Shown here piece by piece: positions 1-8,804 of a DNA stretch of 64,000 nt. Position numbers and translations under genes: made by a program. The number at the start of each line of letters is the position of its first letter. The first letter of the stretch is position 1. The stretch is from positions 1-64,000 of the forward strand of contig NZ_KB899095.1 in assembly GCF_000378045.1 (NCBI RefSeq), given 5' to 3'. This DNA is from Marinobacterium rhizophilum DSM 18822. Lineage in GTDB: Bacteria; Pseudomonadota; Gammaproteobacteria; Pseudomonadales; Balneatricaceae. The notes beneath the pieces were generated by a model. It was not told the DNA's origin and did no database searches. It saw only the letters and a program-made list of their open reading frames with translations.

Positions 1-33
1 TTCAATCTGAGCCATGATCAAACTCTTCAGTTT
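1..33 (-). rRNA. 16S ribosomal RNA, 5' end only
   Basis: The reverse complement of the first ~33 bases matches the conserved start of bacterial 16S rRNA, including the GAGTTTGATCATGGCTCAG block used as the universal 27F site. The gene runs leftwards out of the window, so only its 5' end is present. The exact mature 5' end is uncertain by a few bases. The leader and promoter upstream (to the right) support an active rrn operon. Confidence 0.93.
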
Positions 34-169
34 AAAATCAAGATACCGAAGTATCGATAAATCTGCTCAAGCTAAAACAACTTAAATGAATTCACATGAA
101 GGTTGCTTACCTTGATAAAGATTTTATGCCCTATCCTGACAAGCGCCCACACGAATTACCTGATCAATT

Positions 170-181
170 TGTTAAAGAGCG
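170..181 (-). promoter_or_regulatory. rrn leader boxA antitermination site
   Basis: Read on the minus strand this is CGCTCTTTAACA, one base from the canonical rrn boxA TGCTCTTTAACA. It lies about 137 bases upstream of the 16S start and is followed by the GTGTGGGCGCTTG-type segment typical of gammaproteobacterial rrn leaders. It would recruit NusB/S10 to make transcription of the rRNA operon resistant to termination. Confidence 0.8.
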
Positions 182-232
182 TTTGGACTCAAGGACCGTT
201 ACCGCTGATCCCGTGTCTCAAGTGAGGCGCAT

Positions 233-260
233 ATTCTAGCGACTCAGTGTTTTAAGTCAA
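233..260 (-). promoter_or_regulatory. rrn operon promoter
   Basis: On the minus strand there is a -35 box TTGACT (255-260), a 16-bp spacer and a -10 box TAGAAT (233-238), followed by a GC-rich discriminator (GCGCC). An A-tract just upstream of the -35 box resembles an UP element. This is the expected architecture of a strong, stringently controlled rRNA promoter. The start site is inferred, not seen. Confidence 0.75.
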
Positions 261-493
261 CCCTTTTTTTCAACTTTCGTGACCGAAGCCGCGCGGAAAA
301 CAGGGTGACTCACAAGTCGATAACACCGGCTAACTTTGCAATAAAATCAACCACTTACTTCCGGCTTGCCTTTCGCGTTACAGCTGCTGTTGCTGGGCTG
401 TGCCTCGAAAGTGGGGCTATTTTACTCATGCAGACTGCAGTGTCAACAGCCCTGTCACATTTATTTAATTGGACCGTCACAGACGGCCAAAAG

Positions 494-2254
494 CTAACTG
501 TAATCGCAGCCGGGGGAAGTGGATGTGCGAGGAAAGCGCTTGACCTTGCGGTAGGGGAAAACATCGACAATTTCGCCCTTGCGAACCTGGTCCTGCATGC
601 TCTGCCAGAAGGAGGCGTCGAGCAGGTCGCCATGCAGTTCATTGAAGATACGGCGCACCTTCGCATTGCAGGCCGTGAGAATACTGAATTCCTCAGGAAA
701 GACGTCATTAGGTCCAACGGAATACCAGGGCTCTCCGGACATTTCCTGCTCTGGGTACATCGCTTCTGGAATATGACGAAAATTGCAGTCCGTCAGGTAC
801 ATGATTTCATCGTAATCGTAGAACACCACCCGCCCATGCCGGGTCACTCCAAAGTTTTTGAACAGCATGTCGCCGGCAAAGATGTTCGCGGCCGCCAGTT
901 GCTTGATCGCCTTGCCGAACTCATTAATGGCATGAAACAAGTCAGCCTCATCGTCGCTCGCAAGGGCCCTGTCGATATAGATGTTCAGCGGTGTCATGCG
1001 GCGTTCAGCCCACAGGTGGCGGATGGTAATCAGATCACCCTCGATCTCCACGGAAGATTCGGCGACCCTTTGCAACTCATCAATCAGCTCCTGGGTAAAA
1101 CGGCTGCGTGGAAACAGGAAGTTGGTGAACTCCTGAGTATCGGCCATGCGGCCTACCCGGTCGTGGCGCTTTACCAGCTGGTACTTTTGCTTGACCACCG
1201 CCCGGGTGATGTTCTTCGACGATGAGAATCGGTCCTTAATCAACTTGAACACTACTGGGAATGACGGCAGCGTAAACACCGTCATTACCATGCCCTTGAT
1301 ACCCGGCGCGATGACGAACTGATCGTCGGAACTTGCCAGGTGATCCAGGAAGCTGCGGTAAAACTCTGCTTTGCCCTGCTTGTAGAAGCCGATGGAGGAA
1401 TACAGCTCCGCCTTCGATTTCATGGGTATCAAGCTATGCAGAAAGTCGACGAACTCGGACGGCACACTTACATCCACCATGAAATAAGAGCGGGTAAAGC
1501 TGAAAATGACCGATACGTCATTTTCTTCGAGAATCAACGTGTCGACGTAGACAGCGCCGGCACCGTTGTGCAGAACCGGCAGAATGAACGGCATGGCGCC
1601 ATTCCCATGATTGATGCGCCCGACGATATAGGCCCCCTTGTTACGAAAGAAAACGCTACGCATCACCTCAACGGTCACTTCCTCCCGGGCGATATCGACG
1701 AAGGGAATGTGCTTGCGGGCATGACGCGCCAGATTGCAAATATCCCGACGCCTGTTTTCCCAGGGAATATTAAAGGCGTAATCGTCAAGCAGATCCCCAA
1801 GCAACGTGACCAGACCCCGCTTTGTTGAGTACATCCGACAAAACTGCTCACCGGACTGAATCGGCTTACCTTCATATTCGGAACGAATGAACATGTGGGC
1901 ATCATCCAGCTCATGGTGCCTGAAGACCTTGAGATAGATCGAATTGTAAAAGGTCTCGGCCAGCTCAGGATCATTGCGCTGGCCTAGTTTCTGCGCATAG
2001 CAGCGCTTGGCGTCGTGCCAGAGATGGGCGTCATACACAACCTCTCCGAGCTGTTCGACAATGGCCTTGGCGGCTTCCTCGGTGTTGCCTTCATAAAGAT
2101 CAATGCGCGCCGCACCTGCCCTCTGAATTGCGTGCCAGTCGGCTTTTTCAAAGCGTAGCTGGGCCACCGCGGTAATATTCTGGAAACGGGTACGGTAATC
2201 GGCGAATTCTTGCAGTACCGAAATGGCGATGCGCTCGGCAAACAAACCAGTCAT
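494..2254 (-). CDS. aceK: Isocitrate dehydrogenase kinase/phosphatase AceK
   Basis: This 586-residue protein is close in length to E. coli AceK (578). It reversibly phosphorylates isocitrate dehydrogenase, switching carbon between the TCA cycle and the glyoxylate shunt. The AceK ATP-binding loop APGIKGMVM is at residues 316-324, a lysine-bearing strand (VVFKLIK) follows near 334-340, and the kinase-like catalytic stretch DMLFKNFGV and FYDYDE lies near 455-480. The ATG at 2254 is preceded by an AAGGAGG ribosome binding site about 11 bases upstream. The gene is not beside aceBA in this window; it is divergent from pfkA, sharing a ~250-bp intergenic region, so control may be independent of the glyoxylate operon. 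Overlapping long frames on the other strand are shadows. Confidence 0.96.
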   Translation of the reverse strand: MTGLFAERIAISVLQEFADYRTRFQNITAVAQLRFEKADWHAIQRAGAARIDLYEGNTEEAAKAIVEQLGEVVYDAHLWHDAKRCYAQKLGQRNDPELAETFYNSIYLKVFRHHELDDAHMFIRSEYEGKPIQSGEQFCRMYSTKRGLVTLLGDLLDDYAFNIPWENRRRDICNLARHARKHIPFVDIAREEVTVEVMRSVFFRNKGAYIVGRINHGNGAMPFILPVLHNGAGAVYVDTLILEENDVSVIFSFTRSYFMVDVSVPSEFVDFLHSLIPMKSKAELYSSIGFYKQGKAEFYRSFLDHLASSDDQFVIAPGIKGMVMTVFTLPSFPVVFKLIKDRFSSSKNITRAVVKQKYQLVKRHDRVGRMADTQEFTNFLFPRSRFTQELIDELQRVAESSVEIEGDLITIRHLWAERRMTPLNIYIDRALASDDEADLFHAINEFGKAIKQLAAANIFAGDMLFKNFGVTRHGRVVFYDYDEIMYLTDCNFRHIPEAMYPEQEMSGEPWYSVGPNDVFPEEFSILTACNAKVRRIFNELHGDLLDASFWQSMQDQVRKGEIVDVFPYRKVKRFPRTSTSPGCDYS

Positions 2255-2509
2255 GTCTTGGACGTCCTCCTTAAATTTAACCGGACATTCAAATGGGCCC
2301 GCGCGTCTTAGCGCTACGCTATCGACCTGGCGCTATCCAGTGACATCCACTTGTATTCAAGGGCTGTTACTGGCCGCTTGTACACACCGCCGGAACCACA
2401 GCCTTTACCCTGCCTTACTATCAACCCCAGTACAGGCATATACCCTCGACACCTGTATTTCTGCGCCTGGCGTCTTCTATAGTTGAAGCAAACCACCGGG
2501 GAATCACTT

Positions 2510-3511
2510 ATGTACAGACTGCCCGACTCACCCACAGTTACATCTTTCAACACCATTGGCATCCTGACCAGCGGAGGCGATGCCCCCGGCATGAATGCAG
2601 CCATTCGGGCACTGGTGCGCGCAGCGCTTAATCAGCAGATGAAAGTCTATGGCATACAGCGGGGTTATGCTGGTTTATTGAATGCGGACATGCGCCGCCT
2701 GTCGTCGACATCGGTCAGCAATATTATCCAGCGTGGCGGCACCATACTGAAAAGTGGCCGCTGCGAAGCGTTCAAAACGGCTGACGGACGCGCACAGGCC
2801 GCTCATGTCTTGCGCGAGAACGGTATCCAGGCACTTATCTGCATCGGTGGCGATGGCTCGCTGACCGGAGCACACCTGCTAACCCAGGAAAGTGGAATTC
2901 CGGTGATCGGTTTGCCCTGCACTATTGATAACGATATTTACGGCACCGATGACAGTATTGGCTTCGATACTGCCGTAAACACGGCATTGGGCGCTATCGA
3001 TCGAATCCGCGATACGGCACTGTCCCATGAGCGACTGTTTCTTGTCGAAGTCATGGGACGTGAGTCAGGCTTTATTGCTACTCAGGTCGGCATTGCCTGC
3101 GGCGCCGAAATGATCCTGATTCCGGAGTACCCCATAGAGCTGGAGTCGATCAGCTATACCCTGGCCACCAACCGCAAGGCAGGCCATGGCTCCAGCGGAA
3201 TTATTGTGGTTGCCGAGGGCACCGAACCCGGCCTGACGGGTCGCCTGGCCGAGCAATTAACCCAGCACGGCGAAGAGCCGCGCGTCTGCATATTGGGCCA
3301 CATCCAGCGCGGCGGCAGCCCGACAGGGCATGACCGGGTTCTGGCCTCCTGCCTGGGTGTTGCGGCAATCAGCTATCTGATGAGCGGTCTTACCGATGTC
3401 ATGGTTGGTACGGTGGGGCGCGACCTGACGCCCGCACCGCTGGGAAATATAATCGGGCACCGCAGACATGATCCGCGACTCTATGAAATGGTGACGATGC
3501 TGCATAAATAG
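2510..3511 (+). CDS. pfkA: ATP-dependent 6-phosphofructokinase
   Basis: A 333-residue PfkA-family protein that phosphorylates fructose 6-phosphate in glycolysis. The N-terminal nucleotide-binding motif GILTSGGDAPGMNAAIR (residues ~15-31), the GGDGS motif, the catalytic PCTIDNDI segment and the substrate loop MGRESGF are all present. A TTG at 2483 would also open the frame, but the ATG at 2510 is preferred because GGGGA sits 8 bases upstream. A TATAGT -10-like element at 2479-2484 could be the promoter. Whether it uses ATP or PPi cannot be settled by eye; the GGDGS motif and length fit the ATP-dependent type. Confidence 0.95.
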   Translation: MYRLPDSPTVTSFNTIGILTSGGDAPGMNAAIRALVRAALNQQMKVYGIQRGYAGLLNADMRRLSSTSVSNIIQRGGTILKSGRCEAFKTADGRAQAAHVLRENGIQALICIGGDGSLTGAHLLTQESGIPVIGLPCTIDNDIYGTDDSIGFDTAVNTALGAIDRIRDTALSHERLFLVEVMGRESGFIATQVGIACGAEMILIPEYPIELESISYTLATNRKAGHGSSGIIVVAEGTEPGLTGRLAEQLTQHGEEPRVCILGHIQRGGSPTGHDRVLASCLGVAAISYLMSGLTDVMVGTVGRDLTPAPLGNIIGHRRHDPRLYEMVTMLHK

Positions 3512-3558
3512 GCCACCTATGGGTTACCATCGCTTGGCGATCGGCCGCAGAGAACACC

Positions 3559-4722
3559 ATGACACCAAGCCAGCGTTATCAAGCCCATTTTACGACCACG
3601 GATTTTGTCGCCGATGCGGCGCAACAAACCGCAGTGGCCCGACTGGATCAACTACACCGGGCACTGCTGCAAAACAGACGGTTGCGCCGCAAACCTGCGC
3701 CACAAGGCCTGTACCTCTGGGGACCGGTTGGGCGCGGCAAGACATTGCTGATGGATCTGTTTCACGCCTCCTTGCCAGCGGGGTTTGCACTGCGATTGCA
3801 TTTTCACCGCTTCATGGCGCGGGTCCACCGGGAGCTGGCGCACGCATCAGGCAAGCCAGACCCACTAAAGCTGATTGCCAAACAGCTGGCCCGGGAACAC
3901 CGGGTACTCTGCTTCGATGAGCTCCAGGTATCGGATATCGGTGATGCCATGCTGCTCGGGCGACTGTTCGACGAGCTGTTAGGCCAGGGTGTCGTCCTCG
4001 TCGCGACCTCCAACCTGCCGCCGTCAGACCTTTACCGTGACGGCCTGCAACGAGAGCGATTCGTGCCGGCAATTCGACTGCTGGAGCAACATACCGAAAT
4101 CCATTCACTGGACGGCGGCCAGGACCACCGACGCCACGCCCCGGCCCTTGCCGACGTGGTGCTACCCGCCCCGGCAGACCAGCACCTGGCCCAGCATTTT
4201 GCTCGCATCAGCCGGCTCGCCCCGGCACAAATCAGCACGCCCGAAGCCTTCACTACCGACAAAGACCACATCCTGTTATGCAACCGCACTATCCCGGTAA
4301 TCAGGCAGGGTAACGGGACCGTCTGGTTAAGCTTCGCCGCCCTGTGCCTGGGTCCACGCTCTTCACTGGATTACATTGAACTGGCACAGCGCTTTCATAC
4401 CGTGCTGCTGAGCGATGTGCCGGTGTTTCGCGGTCAGATTCGCGAAGGCATCAAGGCCCGGGGCACCGAAGATGGCAGCTACACCCCCACCAGCACCGGA
4501 AACAGGACGGTACTCTGGTCCCCGATGGATGACCCGGCCAGGCGCTTTATCAGCCTGGTTGATGAACTGTATGATCGAAATGTGAAGCTATTCCTGTCGG
4601 TGCAGGCACCGCTGGAAGCTCTGTATGAGGGGGGCAAACTCGAATTTGAATTCCGCCGCACGCTGAGCAGGCTTATCGAAATGCAGTCTGGCGGCTACCT
4701 CGCACGCCCGCACCAGCCCTGA
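3559..4722 (+). CDS. zapE: Cell division ATPase ZapE (AFG1 family)
   Basis: A 387-residue AFG1/ZapE-type P-loop ATPase. The Walker A GPVGRGKT is at residues 55-62 and a Walker B-type VLCFDELQV is near residue 117; the VATSNLPPSDLYRDGLQRERFVPAI segment is characteristic of the family and the C terminus ends in the conserved EFRRTLSRLIEMQS region. In E. coli ZapE modulates FtsZ at the constricting ring; mitochondrial AFG1 relatives assist membrane-protein turnover. The gene starts 47 bases after pfkA and could be cotranscribed with it. Confidence 0.93.
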   Translation: MTPSQRYQAHFTTTDFVADAAQQTAVARLDQLHRALLQNRRLRRKPAPQGLYLWGPVGRGKTLLMDLFHASLPAGFALRLHFHRFMARVHRELAHASGKPDPLKLIAKQLAREHRVLCFDELQVSDIGDAMLLGRLFDELLGQGVVLVATSNLPPSDLYRDGLQRERFVPAIRLLEQHTEIHSLDGGQDHRRHAPALADVVLPAPADQHLAQHFARISRLAPAQISTPEAFTTDKDHILLCNRTIPVIRQGNGTVWLSFAALCLGPRSSLDYIELAQRFHTVLLSDVPVFRGQIREGIKARGTEDGSYTPTSTGNRTVLWSPMDDPARRFISLVDELYDRNVKLFLSVQAPLEALYEGGKLEFEFRRTLSRLIEMQSGGYLARPHQP

Positions 4723-4834
4723 CATCCCTTTAATACGGCGGCGCTAGGCCGACCCAGTAATACGCCATACATGACCGGTTCAGTCGCCCAAGCTTATAGT
4801 GTGACAACCAGAACGGACTGCAACGGAATTCCAT

Positions 4835-5437
4835 ATGACCTACGTGATGCGCCTGTTTTTCCAGGGACTGCTGCTGTTACTGCCGGCAGTACTGACCGTT
4901 TACCTCGTCTTTCTGATATTCACAGCACTGAATGAAACCCTCTTTTATGCCGTCGGGGCGCTCATCGGCCGTCTGTTCCCGGGCGTTGAGTCCGGCTGGC
5001 TGGTGACACTGACCGGCATCGGGGTGACCTTCGCCATCATCATCATGACGGGACTTCTGGCATCCAACTACCTGGGGAAATTTCTGCTCGGGCGCATCGA
5101 TGCGCTACTGGATCGCATTCCAGTGTTCAAGATGCTGTATAGCTCGCTGAAAGACCTGTTTGGGGCCTTTCTGGGTGACAAGAAACGCTTCAATACGCCC
5201 GTGCTGGTCAGCGTGACTCAGGATGACACGGTACGACTGATCGGTTTTGTGACCCAGGCGTCGATGGCGGATTTCGGCCTGGAGAATGATGTCGCCGTGT
5301 ATCTGCCACAATCCTATAACTTTGCCGGCAACCTGATCGTGGTTCCGAAAACGAAAATTCAGCGCCTTGACGTGCCTTCTGCCACCGTTACCGCCTTTCT
5401 GCTCAGCGGCGGCGTTTCCAGCGCCACCAAGTCTTGA
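4835..5437 (+). CDS. DUF502 family inner-membrane protein
   Basis: A 200-residue protein with two strong membrane helices (residues ~5-32 and ~56-78) followed by a conserved region RIPVFKMLYSSLKDL typical of DUF502. A soluble C-terminal part contains the family pattern GFVTQ...VAVYLPQSYNFAGNLIVVPK. DUF502 proteins are widespread in proteobacteria and plants, and their biochemical role is not established. The ATG at 4835 follows a weak GGAAT-type signal. The gene is about 110 bases past zapE and convergent with dps. Confidence 0.88.
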   Translation: MTYVMRLFFQGLLLLLPAVLTVYLVFLIFTALNETLFYAVGALIGRLFPGVESGWLVTLTGIGVTFAIIIMTGLLASNYLGKFLLGRIDALLDRIPVFKMLYSSLKDLFGAFLGDKKRFNTPVLVSVTQDDTVRLIGFVTQASMADFGLENDVAVYLPQSYNFAGNLIVVPKTKIQRLDVPSATVTAFLLSGGVSSATKS

Positions 5438-5524
5438 GAATCTGATTAACCGGACGCTGAAACAGGCCGTCCTGGCCGGTTTCATCGTCGCCCTTGGAAA
5501 TCAGCCGGAGCGGGCAATCCCGGA

Positions 5525-5998
5525 TCAGGCCATGCTGCGCAGCATCCAGGCCGTTTTTTCGTGAATCCGCATGCGGTCCGATACCAGCGATGCGGTCGAC
5601 TCATCGTCTGCGGCCTGCGCCACTTTCAGAACTTCGCGACAAGTACGCACCACCTGCTCGTGGCCCTGGGTAAGCAGCTGCAGCATTTCTACAGCGGGCG
5701 GCACACCATCGACTTCCTTGATGGAACTCAGGCTGGCATACGCCTTGTACGTGCCTGGCGCCACTGCACCGAGGGTACGAATACGTTCTGCCACATCATC
5801 CACCGCCAGTGCCAGTTCGTTGTACTGTTCCTCAAACATAAGATGCAGTTCGCGAAACTGCGGTCCGGTCACATTCCAGTGAAAGTTGTGCGTCTGCAGG
5901 TAAAGCGTGTACGAGTCCGCCAGCAGATGGCTCAGGCCGTCGGCGATAGCCTTGCGTTCAGTTTCTGCAATACCGATCTGAATGGGCTGAGTATTCAT
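5525..5998 (-). CDS. dps: Dps-family DNA-protecting ferritin-like protein
   Basis: At 157 residues it has the usual Dps length. The ferroxidase-site pattern HNFHWNVTG (residues ~37-45) followed by [11 protein letters not shown] (~67-77) contains the conserved His, Asp and Glu ligands formed between subunits. Dps dodecamers oxidise iron with peroxide and bind DNA in stationary phase or stress. The N-terminal tail is short and not strongly lysine-rich, so DNA binding is uncertain. The start at 5998 is preceded by AAGGAG, which lies inside a perfect inverted repeat (separate entry), suggesting control at translation. Confidence 0.95.
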   Translation of the reverse strand: MNTQPIQIGIAETERKAIADGLSHLLADSYTLYLQTHNFHWNVTGPQFRELHLMFEEQYNELALAVDDVAERIRTLGAVAPGTYKAYASLSSIKEVDGVPPAVEMLQLLTQGHEQVVRTCREVLKVAQAADDESTASLVSDRMRIHEKTAWMLRSMA

Positions 5999-6006
5999 GC
6001 CTTTTC

Positions 6007-6048
6007 TCCTTGCTTATGCTGTTTAACTGAAACCAGCATAAGCAAGGA
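6007..6048 (-). promoter_or_regulatory. Perfect 15-bp inverted repeat covering the dps ribosome binding site
   Basis: Bases 6007-6021 and 6034-6048 are perfect reverse complements (arm CAGCATAAGCAAGGA), separated by a 12-base loop. In the dps mRNA the 3' arm ends in AAGGA, the Shine-Dalgarno core, 8 bases before the ATG at 5998. Folding would therefore hide the ribosome binding site. It could alternatively be a DNA operator, although the 12-base spacer and single-strand logic favour RNA structure. No T-run follows, so it is not an ordinary terminator. Confidence 0.7.
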
Positions 6049-6106
6049 CAATTCATAGTTAAAATTACAACTATAAATTGCTTTAATTGCCTGAAGCTAT
6101 CTATGG

Positions 6107-6751
6107 TTAGCCGTAGCGTGTATCCGACACAAAAGGATTATTTCGCCGCTCATCCCCGAACGTCGACATGGGCCCGTGTCCCGGTATGAAGGCAACATCA
6201 TCACCCAGTGGCAGCAGCTTGTTGCGAATCGAATCGATCAGTTGCTGATGGTTGCCCTGGGGAAAGTCGGTGCGCCCGATCGAGCCATGAAACAGCACAT
6301 CCCCCACCAGCGCCAATGCGCTCTGCTGATGATAAAACACCACGTGACCCGGCGTATGACCAGGGCAATGCAGCACCTGCAACGACTGATTGCCCACGGT
6401 CACGACATCACCATCGTCCAGCCAGCGATCGGGCGTAAACGACTCCACCTTGGGAAAACCGAACATCTGGCTCTGCTTGTCCAGCCCTTCAATCCAAAAC
6501 AGATCGCCACGGTGCGGCCCTTCGATGGGAACCCCGAGGCGGGAGGAAAGCGCATGGGTACCACCGGCATGATCGATATGCGCATGGGTCAGCAGAATTT
6601 TTTCCACCTCGACACCAAACTCATCAATACGTGCCTGAATCCGATCGAGATCCCCACCAGGATCAACCACCGCGGCCTTGTTGGTTTCTTCGCACCAAAT
6701 CAGGGTGCAGTTCTGCTGAAAGGGTGTGACCGGGATAATGCTGTACTTCAT
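6107..6751 (-). CDS. Metallo-beta-lactamase-fold hydrolase (YcbL/glyoxalase II-like)
   Basis: A 214-residue single-domain MBL-fold protein. It has the zinc motif THAHIDHAGG (HxHxDH, near residues 55-64), then CPGHTPGH (~129-136), GDVLFHGSIGRTDFP and IPGHGPMS, in the order seen in glyoxalase II and YcbL proteins. YcbL relatives hydrolyse S-lactoylglutathione-type thioesters but lack the C-terminal glutathione-binding domain, which is also missing here, so the physiological substrate is uncertain. The ATG at 6751 starts the conserved MKYSIIPVTPFQQN sequence. Confidence 0.9.
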   Translation of the reverse strand: MKYSIIPVTPFQQNCTLIWCEETNKAAVVDPGGDLDRIQARIDEFGVEVEKILLTHAHIDHAGGTHALSSRLGVPIEGPHRGDLFWIEGLDKQSQMFGFPKVESFTPDRWLDDGDVVTVGNQSLQVLHCPGHTPGHVVFYHQQSALALVGDVLFHGSIGRTDFPQGNHQQLIDSIRNKLLPLGDDVAFIPGHGPMSTFGDERRNNPFVSDTRYG

Positions 6752-6970
6752 GTTGAGCCTGCCTGAGGAAAAGTTGCCTCAGTATACCCAACGACAAAGC
6801 ACCTTTCAGCGCCGCCCTGCACTGTCGCTTTTCAGCCGAATCGACCGTGTACAGTCAGGCAGACCAAGCGATATGATATTCGGGCACGGCGGTCAGCGTA
6901 CAACAGGGACAGGGTCGCCGAGCCCCGTACGTATAATCAGAACAAACGCACCGAAAAGGCAGGATGAATC

Positions 6971-7231
6971 ATGAGCAAACTGAAACAGGAAGCCGAACTG
7001 GTACGTGAAGCCATCCGCGTTGGCGGACTTTACATGCAAAAACGCGGCGCCGGCGAATTCGAAGCCACCGATAGCGCCAGCGAGAAAACCCGGGCACTTT
7101 ACCGTCTGCTGGTGAAGGATCAGCTGATACAGCCCCTGGCCCGGGACCAGGAAAACGAGCGCAACATGAAACACAAACTGGCACTCTGGATTGAACGCCA
7201 GCTGCCGGCCGGCCATCCGCTAAAATCCTGA
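6971..7231 (+). CDS. DUF5062 family small protein
   Basis: An 86-residue, highly charged, mostly helical protein beginning MSKLKQEAELVREAIRVG and containing YMQKRGAGEFEATDSASEKTR in outline. This matches DUF5062, a small cytosolic family of unknown function in marine gammaproteobacteria. The ATG at 6971 has AGGA 7-10 bases upstream. It stands alone and converges on the HTH regulator downstream. Confidence 0.8.
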   Translation: MSKLKQEAELVREAIRVGGLYMQKRGAGEFEATDSASEKTRALYRLLVKDQLIQPLARDQENERNMKHKLALWIERQLPAGHPLKS

Positions 7232-7285
7232 ACACCCAGGCCTGAAACGGCGGGCCTGAAGTGACATCAGGCCCGGTCATATCGT

Positions 7286-8020
7286 CTACTGCCGCAGAAA
7301 CGGCTGAGAAGCTGAAAACTCCCACTCCCGCAATGCCAGAAGCACTCCGGTATTGCGCCGCTCGGCCAGGGGCCGGCTGGCGTCCTGACGCTGCAGGTCG
7401 GCGATCTCCTGACTCAGCGCCTGCAGGCGTCGAGCGATCAGCAGACGCGAATGTTCGCTCAGCATACCGGTACAAAACAGCCGGGTGCCGCCAGACTTTC
7501 GAAAACTGCCGCGCAAAAACTGCTGCTGCACCTCCTGCTCGAAATAACGCTCGATGGGGCCCGCCGGAATCCAGCTAAAATGCTCGTCAATACGCAGCTT
7601 GATGCGGTTGTTCGGCAGCAGGTCGATAATATGCAGCCGATCCAGCTTGGCCAGGCAGCGAATACACTCGGCCTCGCTGATACTGTAACGTCCGGTGATA
7701 TCGGCAAAGCCCAGATGGTTCTGCACGAAAACCGCCACCATGAGTAGTAGCGGATCGGCCACCAGCTCACGCTCCTGATCCTCGGTCAGCCGGGTGATAT
7801 GGGAGCGCGAAGCCTCGAACAGCTGAAACAGCTCAGACAGATCCATCTGCATCAGCTGGCAGATCTGTTCAATACGCGCCAGCGAAAAGCGCTCACTGGC
7901 GAACTGCCGTTTGACATTCGCCTCACTCATGCCAAGACCCCGGGCCACATCGGCATAGGTCAGTCCGCTGGAGCGCAGCGCCCGTTTCAGGGTCGAGATA
8001 ATCGCTTCAGTCTGCGCCAT
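7286..8020 (-). CDS. XRE-type helix-turn-helix transcriptional regulator
   Basis: A 244-residue protein with an N-terminal Cro/CI-like HTH (residues ~8-65: LTYADVARGLGMSEANVKRQF). The long C-terminal region, with a winged-helix-like middle (ISEAECIRCLAKLDRLHIIDLLPNNRIKLRI), resembles a family of uncharacterised gammaproteobacterial regulators. It lacks the response-receiver or peptidase domains of classic repressors. It is divergent from the PspA-like gene at 8157, so it may control that pair; this is inference from position only. Confidence 0.82.
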   Translation of the reverse strand: MAQTEAIISTLKRALRSSGLTYADVARGLGMSEANVKRQFASERFSLARIEQICQLMQMDLSELFQLFEASRSHITRLTEDQERELVADPLLLMVAVFVQNHLGFADITGRYSISEAECIRCLAKLDRLHIIDLLPNNRIKLRIDEHFSWIPAGPIERYFEQEVQQQFLRGSFRKSGGTRLFCTGMLSEHSRLLIARRLQALSQEIADLQRQDASRPLAERRNTGVLLALREWEFSASQPFLRQ

Positions 8021-8156
8021 GGCCGCCTCCAGCTTAAAAAGTATTGTTTAAGTATACCTGCCAGTAACGAAATCAGTGCTTTTGCCAAAACAGTTCATTA
8101 ATACGTTATTCAGGCAAAGAATGGCTTCGAACCCCTAGTGCCGGAGACCCCGCACC

Positions 8157-8804
8157 ATGTCACTGATCAAACGCTTGTCCACCACGTTTATCGCCCGCCT
8201 GGATGGCATCGTCGGCGAAATCGAAGACCACGAGGCCGTTGTTCAAACCAGCATCGATGAGCTGCGTCACAAGGTGGCGCAGTCCAAGGCAAGATTTAAT
8301 CAGATGCAGCGCGAGGAAACACAACTGGCTCAACGCATCGAAACACTGGAGCAGGATGAAAGTCGCTGGGCTGCGCGGGCAAAAGCCTGCGCCAGCGATG
8401 ATCCAGCCAAAGCCCTGGCCTGCATTGAACGCCGCCAGCGCTGCAGGAATGAAGCTCAACACCTGACACAGGGCCTGGCCAGCCATCGCCAGGCAACTGA
8501 ACGGCTGTCACGGGATATCTCGAACAGCGAGGTACGCTTGCAGGAACTGAGCAACCGCCATTCGATTATGCGTGCGCGCCAGAGCGGGACTGCCGCCCGC
8601 GCCGCCGCCCCGGACAATGAACAGTCGCTGCGCGCGCTGGAAACCAGTTTCGAGCGCTGGGACGCACGACTCAGCGAACAGGAACTGCGTCTTGGCGATA
8701 TCGGAGTGCACGACAGCCTCGACGATACTTTCAGCCACGACGAACACCAGGCACAGCTGCGCGCCGAGCTCGACGAATTACTGCAACAGGAGCAGGGAAA
8801 ATGA
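8157..8804 (+). CDS. PspA/IM30-like coiled-coil protein
   Basis: A 215-residue protein that is almost entirely predicted coiled coil, with heptad-like Leu/Glu/Arg patterns from residue ~20 to ~140. Its opening (MSLIKRLSTTFIARLDGIVGEIEDHEAVV) aligns in character with the PspA/IM30 family, which polymerises on stressed membranes. It overlaps the following membrane protein by 4 bases (ATGA), indicating translational coupling and a shared envelope role. Sequence divergence from classical PspA is large, so the function is inferred. Confidence 0.7.
   Translation: MSLIKRLSTTFIARLDGIVGEIEDHEAVVQTSIDELRHKVAQSKARFNQMQREETQLAQRIETLEQDESRWAARAKACASDDPAKALACIERRQRCRNEAQHLTQGLASHRQATERLSRDISNSEVRLQELSNRHSIMRARQSGTAARAAAPDNEQSLRALETSFERWDARLSEQELRLGDIGVHDSLDDTFSHDEHQAQLRAELDELLQQEQGK

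Noticed and set aside
305-1225. 306-codon plus-strand frame opposite aceK
   Set aside because: It lies wholly on the antisense of a clear aceK gene; composition is that of a shadow frame and there is no ribosome binding site.
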